Shown one piece after another: positions 1-10,013 of a stretch of DNA of 64,000 bases. Where the stretch lies: the NCBI GenBank assembly GCA_035610365.1, contig CM069439.1:17249533-17313532 (forward strand). Reading direction: 5' to 3'. The translations under genes and the position numbers were made by a program. The notes under the pieces are model-generated. The model was not told where the DNA came from and did no database searches. It saw only the letters and a list, made by a program, of their open reading frames with translations. The stretch's first letter is position 1; the number at the start of each line of letters is the position of its first letter. Origin of the DNA: Aquatica leii (lineage: Eukaryota > Arthropoda > Insecta > Coleoptera > Lampyridae).

Positions 1-1005
1 TTTGTTAATCTATAAAACTTTTGCGTATCGGCGTTATGTAAAATTTAAACGTCATTAGATAATCAATCGGGTAATTATTTGACCAACGAAATGAAATTGC
101 GTCCGCCTACCTGTGCGGTTTTGAATGCAAATTTAATGCGCAATCTTAAAATACAATAATAGAGGAATTACGTACGTACTAAAATAATACCCTGTCGATG
201 AATTATAAACAGCCTTAGTAAATTTGCATGCTTCGAGTGTTGCTACACATAGTTGCGAAGTTTGCTTTGCATTCATTTCGTCCTTACGTCTAAAAAATAT
301 ATCCTTTCAGTTTGTAATTGTTTATATATGAACTAAATAGTTGTAAACAACGTGTAATAATCTTATGAAAATTTAATTAACAGCAGTTTAGTGGATGTTC
401 AGAAACCTACCCTTATTTGCATTAGTTTTTTTACTTTCACTACTTTTGTTACTAAGTAAAAATTGTCTCTATTTACCAAAAATGAAGTTAAGTACAATAT
501 TTTTAAAAACTAATTATAGATGTTATGCTATTTTTTTTTAAATAACTGAAAACAACTAAAAAAGCTTCATACAAAAATCTAACAGAAGTTGCTCGCACTA
601 ACACTCTATTGATAAACCTACATTTTACTGAAACCTTAGCAAACAGAATCACACGGATGTTACCTCGAAATTAATTTTAATCAATTTAAGAATTGATAAG
701 TATGTAATCACCAGGGAATTCCGAATATTTATAACCGTGATTATGATGCGACAAGTACATATCTACGTGCTTTCAGCAAACAAATTGCAAAGACTGTCAA
801 TAAGAAATGTGCGTTATTCCAAGAATAAAATTCTGCCCAAGACAAACCAAATTAATACGAAAAGCGATTCTACATAAAAACATTTTTTTTCATTTAGCCT
901 GGGATAAAAAGTAACGGTTAAAAAGTATACAATTTGCTTGGTTATTTAGTTGTATGAAATATTTAAAAAAAATAACAATAATTTAAGGTTCCTTTAACCA
1001 TTAAC
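1..1005. other. AT-rich non-coding stretch
   Basis: No open frame with recognisable protein motifs on either strand. The sequence is AT-rich with poly-A and poly-T tracts, and I see no tandem repeat, tRNA-like fold or TIR. Confidence 0.5.
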
Positions 1006-1110
1006 ACCGGTGGTTCCCAAACTGTTTTGGCTCCCGAAAGGCTTTTCATAGTCAAAACTTGCCACGGAACCCTGTGTGAAAAAACTACATAAAAATGCAT
1101 AATAGAAAAA
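1006..1110. mobile_element. hAT-like terminal remnant
   Basis: The stretch beginning ccggtggttcccaaactg, followed by a purine/pyrimidine block ending in ggaaccctgtgtg, resembles hAT termini, which often begin CAGTGGTTCCCAAAC. The first bases differ (cc for ca) and I find no opposite terminus or 8-bp duplication. At best it is one truncated end of a non-autonomous hAT. Confidence 0.35.
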
Positions 1111-1442
1111 TTACAAATTTAACTTTGATGATAAATAAAACATTTTGTTGAAGAAGTGTTTATTGAAGTTATAACTTTTGTTTTAAAATAGAAAAAACAA
1201 TTGATTGACTTGGATGAACCTGACAAAATTTTATTAGTGTATTTATTTCCGGCTCAATGTTTGTAAATAGCAACCGCAAATCCCCACGAGTACTAATTTC
1301 TTATCGGTTTTTTTTCTTTTGTGATGAGGCTCATAACGGTACTGAATCAACGTTCTACCAAATAGGAAGACGGAAATGCAGAAAGTACCTAATGTAATGA
1401 CCAATCGTCGAGTGTACGTAGCATGGGTCAATGACCATGTGC

Positions 1443-2639
1443 GCATCTTAAGATGCTTCAAGTGCTAGAAGTTCGGTCATTGCAAGAGCGAGCTTCAATG
1501 CGGTAATTGTGCTGAAAAGCACGATACGAAAGATTGCCCAAAAACCGCAAGACCCTGTATGCCCAAATTGTATAAGATGTGGTCACAAATGCGATGTGAT
1601 AAAACACAGGGCCTCTTCTAACAACTGCTCGGTGCCAAGATATCTTATACCGATTATGGACAGTGAGCTTGTTTCTCTGACTCTTAGGATTGCGCAAGTG
1701 AATCTTCAGCGTTCTCGTGCTGCGACCTTTGAAGTCATGAGCTTCTCCTCCAAAAATGACATAGACATATGTGTATAGTTCTGGTTCAGGGTATAGGTTC
1801 GCTAATGCGAGCTTGCCCTTCAACAGGATCACCGCATCCACTTTTATGCAGTATTTCTCAGCTATTGTTTATAATAGCGCAAAGCCCGTCGGAATAGTTA
1901 ACCTTAGTAATCTAACTAATGACTGCACTGCCGTATCTATGACCACAGTTGAAAACACCTCCTTCGGTATCGTCGGCGTTTATTGGCCACCAAGCGAGGA
2001 CGTTCGTATTGATCTGCGAACTAAGCGGTGTCCCGATTATTATAGCAGACTACAAACGCCGTGCGCGTCATTCGCAGTTATTTATCCAGTCGCTCAATCA
2101 CTTATTCGACGAACGTTTCTGGTTCTTCCTACACAAAACGACTGACGAAAGGATGTCCATAAGCATCGGTTTTCACGCCGATCTTGTGGAACATAGTTGT
2201 AGATTTTCTACTAAAAGAAGACTTACCCGATAACTGTGACATTTTCGTTTACGCGGACAATATCACTATTAGAGTGCCCGCAGAGAACAGACGCGACCTA
2301 AAGGCAAAATCACGACAGTGCCTAGACTTTCTGACTTGCTGGGCTGTCAACAACAAATTGACTGTCTCAGCTGACAAGACCAAATAAATGGTTTTTGGTT
2401 CCTCCTTAAAAAAAGATTTCTCACTTCGACTCAACGGCATTTCAGTTCTAAGGGTTTTCGAGTTTAAGTACCTTGGCCTTTTGCTCGATCATAAACTGAG
2501 CTTCGTCAAACGCTGTTCCTATGTAGTTGAAAAGAGCAAGACTGCCTTACACTTGTTCTATAAATATCTCGCCGTAACTGGAACCTACATAAAAAATCAT
2601 TAATAACCATTTTCAACAATGAAGTCATCTCTATGCTAA
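1443..2639 (+). pseudogene. R1/I-like LINE, 5' part (gag knuckles, endonuclease, RT)
   Basis: Broken non-LTR retrotransposon. In order it shows a CCHC-type zinc-knuckle block (about 1452-1660, motifs CFKC, FGHC, CGNCAEKHDTKDC), the usual 3' end of a LINE ORF1. Next is the start of an APE endonuclease (about 1690-1780, RIAQVNLQRSRAATFEV). The reverse-transcriptase palm follows (about 2140-2600). The usual GCPQGSxxGP turn reads GCP-stop-ASVFTP and the catalytic YADD reads YADN, so the second Asp is lost. The thumb-side motif FKYLGLLLDHKLSF follows. Frameshifts and stops are frequent, and several hundred codons between endonuclease and RT are missing. The RT breaks at 2639 where a 12.5-kb element is inserted and resumes at 15166. 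R1-type clades are suggested by the cysteine motif at the far end; I or LOA clades are not excluded. Confidence 0.82.
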
Positions 2640-2647
2640 CATATGAC
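2640..2647. repeat. 8-bp target-site duplication, left copy
   Basis: catatgac lies immediately before the left TIR at 2648 and recurs exactly at 15166-15173, immediately after the right TIR. Joining the flanks at one copy keeps the LINE reading frame open (Leu-Thr-Tyr-Asp-Leu-Asp-Ile-Trp-Tyr), which confirms the duplication. Confidence 0.93.
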
Positions 2648-2765
2648 CGAGGGGTCAACCACCGATGGCAATACCTGTACAAATTGCTAAGCAGTCAATG
2701 GCAGTCATTGCAGTAAGCGGTACTCATAGGCAGTCTGGAGAATCACGATTAAATGAGAGAGAGAG
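2648..2765. repeat. Left TIR and subterminal repeats of the 12.5-kb element
   Basis: The TIR is followed by ggcaatacctgtaca and by cagtcaatggcagtcattgc words. It closely matches the left end of the inner element (from 3519). A short (GA)n run lies at about 2757-2772. Clustered subterminal words of this kind are often transposase-binding sites, which is an inference here. Confidence 0.75.
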
Positions 2766-3369
2766 AGAGAAATTCTAGGTCTATGTCGTACGGTGTCATA
2801 TAGATTATTTCAATTTTTTGAGAGCCGGCACAGGGCAGTTGCTACTTGCTCTCTATGTGATGGTTTATGCGTTAATGAACAAGAAATAAAGGCTGTCAAT
2901 TTAGTGAAGTCGGTGCTTTTTTGGTACTATTAGGTAAGTAAAATTTCGTATTATAATCAAAATTTAGTATACCTAATAACAATTTATATAAGTACAAATA
3001 CGCATACATTTCATGCGCCGAAAGATGCACCCCACACCCAGTACTTTTACAACATGTGTTGGGTAAATTTAATAATCTTCTTTGCTGTCTTTAATATCAT
3101 TACTTTGTACATTATTTTAAATGTAGTGTAATTGTTTTTGTCAATACTCAAAGTTATGACTTTGGGTATTACTTACTCACAAGCAGTTTCTTTATTCATT
3201 TATAAATCTCGATTGTATTTTTTCCGAGAAAATAAGTTTATGAAACGAAAGTATTTAACTCTGGTTGCTCAGTGGCGTGTCATAAATTAGGGAAGTTAAG
3301 CATTTACTTGGGGTCCCGCAAGCCCTATCTTGATTAAAATACATGTAAGATAAATATATCCATCTTCTT
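2766..3369. other. Left non-coding region of the 12.5-kb element
   Basis: No protein motif. It aligns by eye with 3660-4300 of the inner element, including shared stretches around gtgatggttt, catgtgttgggtaaattt and ctcaaagttatgactttggg. It is therefore the common 5' leader of this family. The inner copy has extra sequence at about 4000-4060 and an insertion at about 4302-4464. Confidence 0.6.
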
Positions 3370-4301
3370 ATGGAATTAGAAATGGATGCAGAAGCATATA
3401 AGCAAGATGTTCCTGAGATGGTTTCAACTCATCCAAACCTAGAAACTTTGTTTGCCGAATTTCATATACCAGAAGGTTTAAAAAAATTACTTACTTATCA
3501 CTATAATAATATTTACTCCGAGGGGTCAACCACTGGTGGCAATACCTGTACAAATTGCTAGCAGTCAATGGCAGTCAAAAGCAGTCAATGGCAGTCTATG
3601 GCAGTCATTGCAGTAAGTGGTAGTCATAGGCAGTCTGTGGCAGTAAATTGGGAGTCATCATTAAATGAGAGAGAAATTCTAGGTCTGTGTCGTACGGTGT
3701 CATAGATTATTTCAATTTTTCGAGAGGCGGCACTCGGAAGTTGCTTCTTGCGCTCTATGTGATGGTTTTTGCGTTAGTGGACATGAAATAAAGGCTGTGA
3801 ATGTAGTGAAGTCAAGTAAAATTTCGTATTATAGTCAAAATTTTGTATACGTAATAATAATTTATGAAAGTAGAAATACGCATACATTTCAAGCGCCGAG
3901 AGATGCACCTCGCACCCGGTGCTTTTACATCATGTGTTGGGTAAATTGAATATTCTTCTTTGCTGTCTTTAATATTATTACTTTGTACATTATTTTAAGT
4001 GATTTGTTTATGCTATTTTTAAGCGCACAACGCAATGGGAGGGTAAATTTATCAGTTACAATGCAATGTAATTGTTTCTGTTTTTGTCACGTAGTACTCA
4101 AAGTTATGACTTTGGGTATTACTTACTCATAAGCAGTTTCTTTATTCATTTATAAAACCCGATTGTCTTTTTCCGAGAAAATAAATTTAGGAAACGAAAT
4201 TTTTTAACGTTCAGTGACGTGTTATAAATTGGAAAGTTAGGCAACTACTTGGGGTCCAACAAGCCCTATTTTCAATAAAATACATGTAAGATAAATATAC
4301 A

Positions 4302-4464
4302 GGGTGATGACTTAGGAGCGACATAAAAATAGTGTGACTATTATCATTTCATTTTTATTGTGAACTTGCCGGCTCGTTTTTTTTGCAATGTTTATATTTG
4401 ATTCATTAATGTCCTAAATGAATACTGTAGTAAGTTTGATTAATTGTTTATAGTATTATTATAT
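4302..4464. other. Small insertion in the inner element leader
   Basis: The outer leader reads ataaatatatccatcttc near 3350, whereas the inner copy carries about 163 extra bp between ataaatata and tccatcttc, beginning cagggtgatgacttagg. The CAGGGTG start recalls mariner-type ends, but I see no matching inverted end. Origin unresolved. Confidence 0.4.
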
Positions 4465-4481
4465 CCATATCCATCTTCTTA

Positions 4482-4988
4482 TGGAATTAGAAGTTGATGC
4501 AGAAGCAGACAAGCAAGATGTTGCTGAGATGGTTTCAACTCTGTTTCTCTCATGAAAGAAATTGATAAACACTTGACAAAAGATTTATCTAATATTTTAG
4601 AACCAAATGAATTTCCAAAAATTTATGGAATTTACACCCAAAATATAAACCTTTACAAAACCCCAAAATGCAATTAACGGCTGTTATAGAAAAATGTTAT
4701 TTAATGTTAAGGCCTAAAACTATAAAGAATCAGAGAAAACGTAAACTTTGTAGATGCGTTTGCACTTGTGTAGCCAAAACTAACCGGAAAATTTCAATCC
4801 CTAAAAGAAGAAGAGGAGATGAATCAAATGTCCCGAGTACTTTAGATACGCGAACACATACTGATCAAAAAGCTACACAAAAAGAAAAAATTTTTAGTCA
4901 CATCAAAAAAACGGTAAAACTAAAACTATCCGAAAGTCTTCATTGTGTTGGTTCCTTAGTGAACAGAAAAAGGACTTTCAAGCGATAG
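4482..4988 (+). pseudogene. 5' coding relic of the inner element
   Basis: It starts MELEVDAEADKQDVAEM, parallel to the outer copy, then has a deletion and frameshift near 4540. The longest open stretch, 4668-4988, encodes about 106 residues with KLCRCVCTCVAKTNRKI, PKRRRGDESN and a Lys-rich tail. The CRCVCTC cluster and basic patch suggest a nucleic-acid-binding or nuclear segment, though no named domain is recognised. Divergence between the two copies shows both have been decaying. Confidence 0.5.
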
Positions 4989-5730
4989 GATTTTGAGAGT
5001 TAGAGGAATGAATACATATTACTCAACTAAGAGTGAAATTACACACGGGATAAAAAGTCAGGCAAGACACAAAAAAAAATGCAAATTCTAAATCTATGAA
5101 AAACAAAAATATAAAGATCCATAGAAAATCAAAAAACAGATCTCTAGATACACAATGACACTAGTGACGACAACATGAATATCATTGGCACAAGTCTTGA
5201 AGACGAACCGGACGATCCCACATCTCAATATATCCATAACAAATATCCCATTAAGGAAACGTACTATGCAATTTTTTATGATGCCAAATAGTATATAGAA
5301 CAAGTTTTGGTACTAAGCGAAGACCAATCATGCACTAATAAATTTCTTCAAGAAGATTTGGACACATTCGTGTGCCCAAAGAATGATGACATTCAGGAAA
5401 TGGAGAACAAATATATCACGGACCTATTCAACTTTTAGGAAATAATCCATTTTCTATTAAAAGAACTGATAGGTTAATAATAATAAAACAGTTTAAACAA
5501 TTCAGACGTTTAACGTTTAATATGAATTTCGAATACAATTTAATTTTGTTTTAGATTTTGAAGAAAGTTTTGAAGTTTTTTTTTACATTATGATTGAAAT
5601 AATAAAAGTCTAAAGTTTAAAAGTTGTTTTTTACGCTTTAGAATCAACAATAATTGCTTCTGAAATGAGGTATCCAAACAACGTTCCTGTAATCTTAATA
5701 TATTCACTACACCAAACAATATTAATTATT
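4989..5730. other. Inner-element 3' region, non-coding
   Basis: No recognisable protein. The end of this stretch (from about 5530, ttttgaagaaagttttgaag) matches the sequence preceding the right end in the outer element's two 3' copies (about 11720 and 14755). The inner element thus joins its 5' relic directly to the family's 3' tail. Confidence 0.55.
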
Positions 5731-5910
5731 GCAGTCCGTGACAGCAATTGGCAGTCAAAAGTAATAAATGGAAATCATAAGCAGTCAATGGCAGTCAAAG
5801 CAGTCAGCGGCAGCACCTAATTCTAATTAATGGCAGTCACGGCAGTAAATGCAATTTTTGCCAGTATTTGGCAATACCTGTACACTATTTTGTCAGTGGT
5901 TGACCCCTCG
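5731..5910. repeat. Right TIR and ggcagtca subterminal repeats, inner element
   Basis: Repeated (g)gcagtca words precede ggcaatacctgtacac and the TIR cagtggttgacccctcg. The same arrangement ends at 12134 and at 15165. The words have the same orientation as at the left end. Confidence 0.75.
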
Positions 5911-6296
5911 ATTTACTCCGTTTCTCTTATGAAAGAAAATAAAGACTTTAAGCAGCTAGAAACATTTACAACGGAAGATTCATCAAATATTTTAGAACCA
6001 AATAAATTTACAGAAATTTATGGAATTTACACCAAAAATATAAACCTTTACAGAACACCATCAGAGCACAAAATGCAATTAACCGTTCTTATAGAAAAAT
6101 GTTATTTATTTTAAGATCTAAAGCTACAAAGAATCAGACAAAACGTAAATTTTGTAGATGCGTTTGCACCTGTGTAGCCGAAACTAACAGGGAAATTTTC
6201 ATCCCTAAAAGAAGAAGAGGAGATGAATCAAATGTCCAAAGTACTTTAGATACGCGACCAAAAAGCTACAAAAAAAAATATATGTTAGTAATATAA

Positions 6297-7199
6297 AAAA
6301 AGTATTAGGTTAAAGTGGTGACCAAGAAGATATATCCGAGCACAGTATTCCAGTTTCAGTTGAAGATAGTCTTTCCTATGGTACTGTCACCCGTCACTTG
6401 TGTCATTTTATATGTAAAATTTAATATTGTCAAACAAAATTAAAAACAACAAAATTGATTCTGTCAAACTATAACAGACATTTCAAGACTCACAACAAAA
6501 CAAACCAAAAAAATTTAGGAACAATGAAAGAAAGGCGAAGAATCCTTATCTCAAACAAACTTAGTTTCAGTTATAAAGTTTACAGGAGCGAACGACAAAT
6601 TAACTAACGATCTTTCATACGACACCCAAAAACAAAATAAACATATTGTTATTTTACAGGGCATAACAATTCCGTCGATCACCCAAAGATCTTTGGAAAG
6701 CAAGCCGATAGAAAGGCCGAAGAATAGTATTGAATCTTATGTTGCAAACGAACATTCTAAAGTTTTAGACAATTTTGTTCAGATTTCATATAATGAGAAA
6801 GATACAGGTGGATAATACCAAGAATGCAAATTTGCATTTAATTTCGAATACAATATATTGGTAAGAACCGTATTTCTTCTAAGGTTAAAGATCCATCCGA
6901 GAGTGCTGCTACCAATATGGAGAGAACTGAAGCCATTGTCACAGATAAATAGAAATATAGTAACATAAGTAATTGTCAGTATCGCCGTCATTTAATAGCG
7001 CTGAAAAACTGTGAAAAACGTACAAAACTTTTTTACAACTACTAGTAATACAAATATTAAAATGCTTGAAGAATAATTAATAAATTCCGAGATAAATTCG
7101 GTAAATACAGATACTATCCAATTATTTGACATTTTAAAAGAAACTGCCATACAAAATAGCAAAACTAAACTACATGGTAATACATTTGATGAACCAATA
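6297..7199. other. Interior of the 12.5-kb element, no clear gene
   Basis: Only short frames broken by stops. A stretch around 6660-6790 is rich in Ser, Lys, Pro and Glu codons (ITIPSITQRSLESKP), as in linker regions, but has no motif. It probably holds the 5' exons or a decayed linker of the accessory gene that becomes readable from 7200. Confidence 0.4.
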
Positions 7200-7959
7200 A
7201 AACTATTTTGTTTGTATACGTTTCTCATTGGCGGACGGTACGAAACTCTATGTGCAAATTTGAAAAATGCATTACCGTCCATAACCATGTTGCATACAGA
7301 GGCGAATATAACAGAAGGACAGCTACAATTTGTGGAACTGAAAACCTATCTTCTTAAACGAAATTATCCGTTAAAGGTTTACATAAGCGAAGGACAAACA
7401 AAGTTTGTTGTTAATTGTTTAAAAAATGTAGAAGCAGCATTTGTGGAAGAAAATATGTTTTGCAATACATACGTATACATGGCGCAGCCATTAGTTTACA
7501 AATCTTCAGCGTTGGTATCGTAGTGAAAAGATTCTCTTCTGATGCTGATCCACGCTGTTTGAAAGTAATGAAATTTTGTGCGTTTAAACAAAATGCCATC
7601 GTAGATGACACTGTCAATGCAGAGACGGAAGAAGAGGAATATTGTACCTTCGGCCGTTATTTTAAAGCATGTTTTACTATTTACAAGCGAAATGTACCTA
7701 AATATTAGTTTTTATTTAATATTTTCTTTTAGTTGCGATATGATGTGCATAAACCAACGTACATTCAAGACACTGTTTACATTGGTACAAAACTAAAAAC
7801 CAGATTCCTAAAATATGGAATTGTACTTCCAATGGGTCAGAAGTATGTTTCACCTGAACATATTGAAGTACTTATAGAGAAATACCCGAAAGATCAACAT
7901 TTTTTGTGCAAAAATGATCTGCAAGGTAAGACACGAGGGATGATTAACTCCTAGAAATC

Positions 7960-8105
7960 CGTGCACAATTTGCTTGAAATCCCATAAAATCTTCTTAAAA
8001 GCGTTTAAAATCTCTTGGAATTCATAAGATCTTTTAAAATCCCGTAAAATATTTGGAAATCCGTAAAATCTTTAGAAACCCCATAAAATCCTTGCCAAGC
8101 TTACA
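7960..8105. repeat. Degenerate AAAATCC-type short repeat
   Basis: Many spaced copies of (t)aaaatc(c/t) with short variable fillers, such as ccataaaatc and cgtaaaatc. It is the same low-complexity type found at 10655-10935 and 13730-13990. It lies just inside the 5' side of the large intron, while the second array lies near its 3' side. Confidence 0.6.
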
Positions 8106-8394
8106 AAATGACAAATCTAAAAAGCTATCGAGCTATTCAATCGAATCGTTCGTTCAGAATAGCAAACAAACCACCGAATCTACAAATCATAGTTCAGTAC
8201 CCACTCCTAAAAGTCCAGATATCGTTGTAATTGGAGAATGCTCGGAGAATAGTCAATCGGTTTTAGTTTCAAATAAGGAGAAACAAGCGAATGTAGGACT
8301 GGAAGTTTGGACTGGACTGGAGAGTCGAGGTCAATAATTCCTGCCAACTACCGCAAATGTTTCCATTGCATAAAAAGTTGAAGGTTTTTTTTAC

Positions 8395-9990
8395 AACCGC
8401 AATGGAAATCATAGAAAACTAAAACACGCTGCTGAATAGATGCATTATTTAGTTCCTGATTTCCCTAAAATTTCTAAAATATGTGATGCCTGCCGAAAGG
8501 AAATAACTGCTTCAAAAGAACAAAAAGCGAAGGAAGTACCTGACCCAGACTCTGTTAATGATCCAACTTTTGATGTCCCAACAACGTCCTCACATATTGT
8601 AGACACTCTTAATACATTCTTAAAAGAACTTGGAGAATCACTCATTGATGTCAAAAAAAAAAATCAAAGCATTACTCTGGCAAACAAATAAAAAAAATAT
8701 AATCTTCAATGAGGCAAACATTATTTCCGTATTCTCAAGAGTCTTCTGATGATGAGCCAGAAAAACTAGAATTTTCTGTACTCAGTAATCTAAATGCAAA
8801 TTTTTCAAGTGCGCATAGAAAAAAAAGGTCATGATATGAACTTGTTTACTAGAGACATGGAGTGTACGTAAAATAATGCGAGAATTTAATGGACTTAACT
8901 ATATGGTAAGGCAAGGAAAAAAACTTTTGAAAGAAAAGGGAATACTGGCAGGTCCTGATCAAAAACCGGATAAAAGCCTATCACAAGAAATAGTAAACAG
9001 TGTGTTTGTTCTACGAAAGCGATGACGTAAGTAAGGTAATGCCAGGCAAAAGAAACTGCATTTCAGTGAAATATTGAAATGGGTCCAAAACTGCAGTTCA
9101 AAAAAGATTTATTTTGTATTCATTCTTGAGATGAAAGTAGGATTTTCAAAGTTTGCGGAGTTAAGACTGAAACAGTGTATTTTGCTGGGAAAAAGTAGTA
9201 CCTACTCAGTTTGTGCTTGTACAATCCACCAAAACATCAAACTAATGATTGAGAATGCCCGTTTAAGAACATTAACTAATAGAGAATTTGCAACGTACAA
9301 ACATTTTCTGTCTCAAATGTGCAACCCTTCTTCCATTGATTGTATCATGGGAAACTGTCATTCTTGCCCAGAAACTAATCAAATAACAGAAATAATATAA
9401 TGATGATATGAAAATATAACTTTTCGGTAATGGATTGCAGTGGATCGGTGTAATCTTGAGACAATACAAAAAAGCTCAACTGAGTTCCTTGAGATGTTAT
9501 GTGACGAACCTGGCAAGTTAGTTCGCTACGATTTTATAGCGAATCAACAAAGCTCGTTTATGAATGAAGTAAAAGAGACATTGAAAGAAAATGAATGTGC
9601 AGTCACATTAGACTTCTCAGAAAACTATGCTTTTGTAGTTCAAGACAAAGCATAAAGCTACCACTGGTCAAGTGACTATGTAACAATACACTCTTTTGTA
9701 GTTTATTATAAACAAGATGATAAAGAAAAACATGTCAGCTATGTTATTATATCGGAATTTCTGGAGCATAACACAACGGCTGTCTACTGCTTTCAAAAAA
9801 AGCTCATGCAGTTTTTGAAAAATTACTTTCTGTTTGATGTTGAGAAAATATATTACTTTTCCGATGGAAGTGCAGCTCAATATAAAAATAAAAGGAATTT
9901 TTGTTTTCTGTGTTTCCATAACCAATTGGAATAGAAGCAGAGTGGCACTTTTCGGCTACAGCTCATGGCAAAGGGTCGTTTAACGGAGTT
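8395..9990 (+). pseudogene. DDE-type transposase-like relic within the accessory-gene intron
   Basis: Broken coding region of a recurrent insect transposase-like family. In order: a Cys motif near the N-terminus (FPKISKICDACRKEITASK, about 8460-8515), an acidic/Ser linker (to 8691), REFNGLNYMVRQGKKLLKEKGIL (about 8881-8950, split here by a gap in certainty), GFSKFAELRLKQC and VCACTIHQNIKLM (about 9140-9250), a Cys/His segment CIMGNCHSC (about 9340), DRCNLETIQ (9440), DFSENYAFVVQDK (about 9610-9650) and YYFSDGSAAQYKNKRNF (about 9850-9905). It ends with a frameshifted HGKG/GVGGTVK-like block (about 9960-10000). The conserved Asp residues in DFSENY and FSDGS are the likely metal ligands, an inference from RNase H-fold transposases. 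At least five stops or shifts. Superfamily not assigned. Confidence 0.7.
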
Positions 9991-10013
9991 GGTGGTACAG
10001 TTAAAACACAATG

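Larger units (their letters stand above)
3519..5910 (+). mobile_element. 2.4-kb deleted relative nested in the 12.5-kb element
   Basis: It has TIRs CGAGGGGTCAACCACTG and CAGTGGTTGACCCCTCG, flanked on both sides by atttactc (3511-3518 and 5911-5918). It keeps the left leader, a 5' coding relic (4482-4988) and the right end (about 5730-5910), but lacks the DDE and accessory genes. It is therefore an internally deleted copy of the same family that jumped into the larger copy. Removing it with one 8-bp copy rejoins the outer coding frame without a shift. Confidence 0.9.
3370..6296 (+). pseudogene. 5' coding relic of the 12.5-kb element, split by inner copy
   Basis: The open frame starts MELEMDAEAYKQDV at 3370 and runs to 3518, where the inner element interrupts it. 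After the duplicated 8 bp the same frame resumes at 5919 (SVSLMKENKDF) and stops near 6113. A second overlapping frame, about 6099-6295, carries KFCRCVCTCVAETNREI and IPKRRRGDESN, a Cys-pair segment followed by a basic nuclear-signal-like run. The segment LETLFAEFHIPEGLKKLLT looks helical and SAM-like, but this is weak. The inner element has the parallel relic at 4482-4988, so this is the conserved first coding region of the family. Function unknown; it may be the N-terminus of the accessory gene downstream. Confidence 0.5.
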
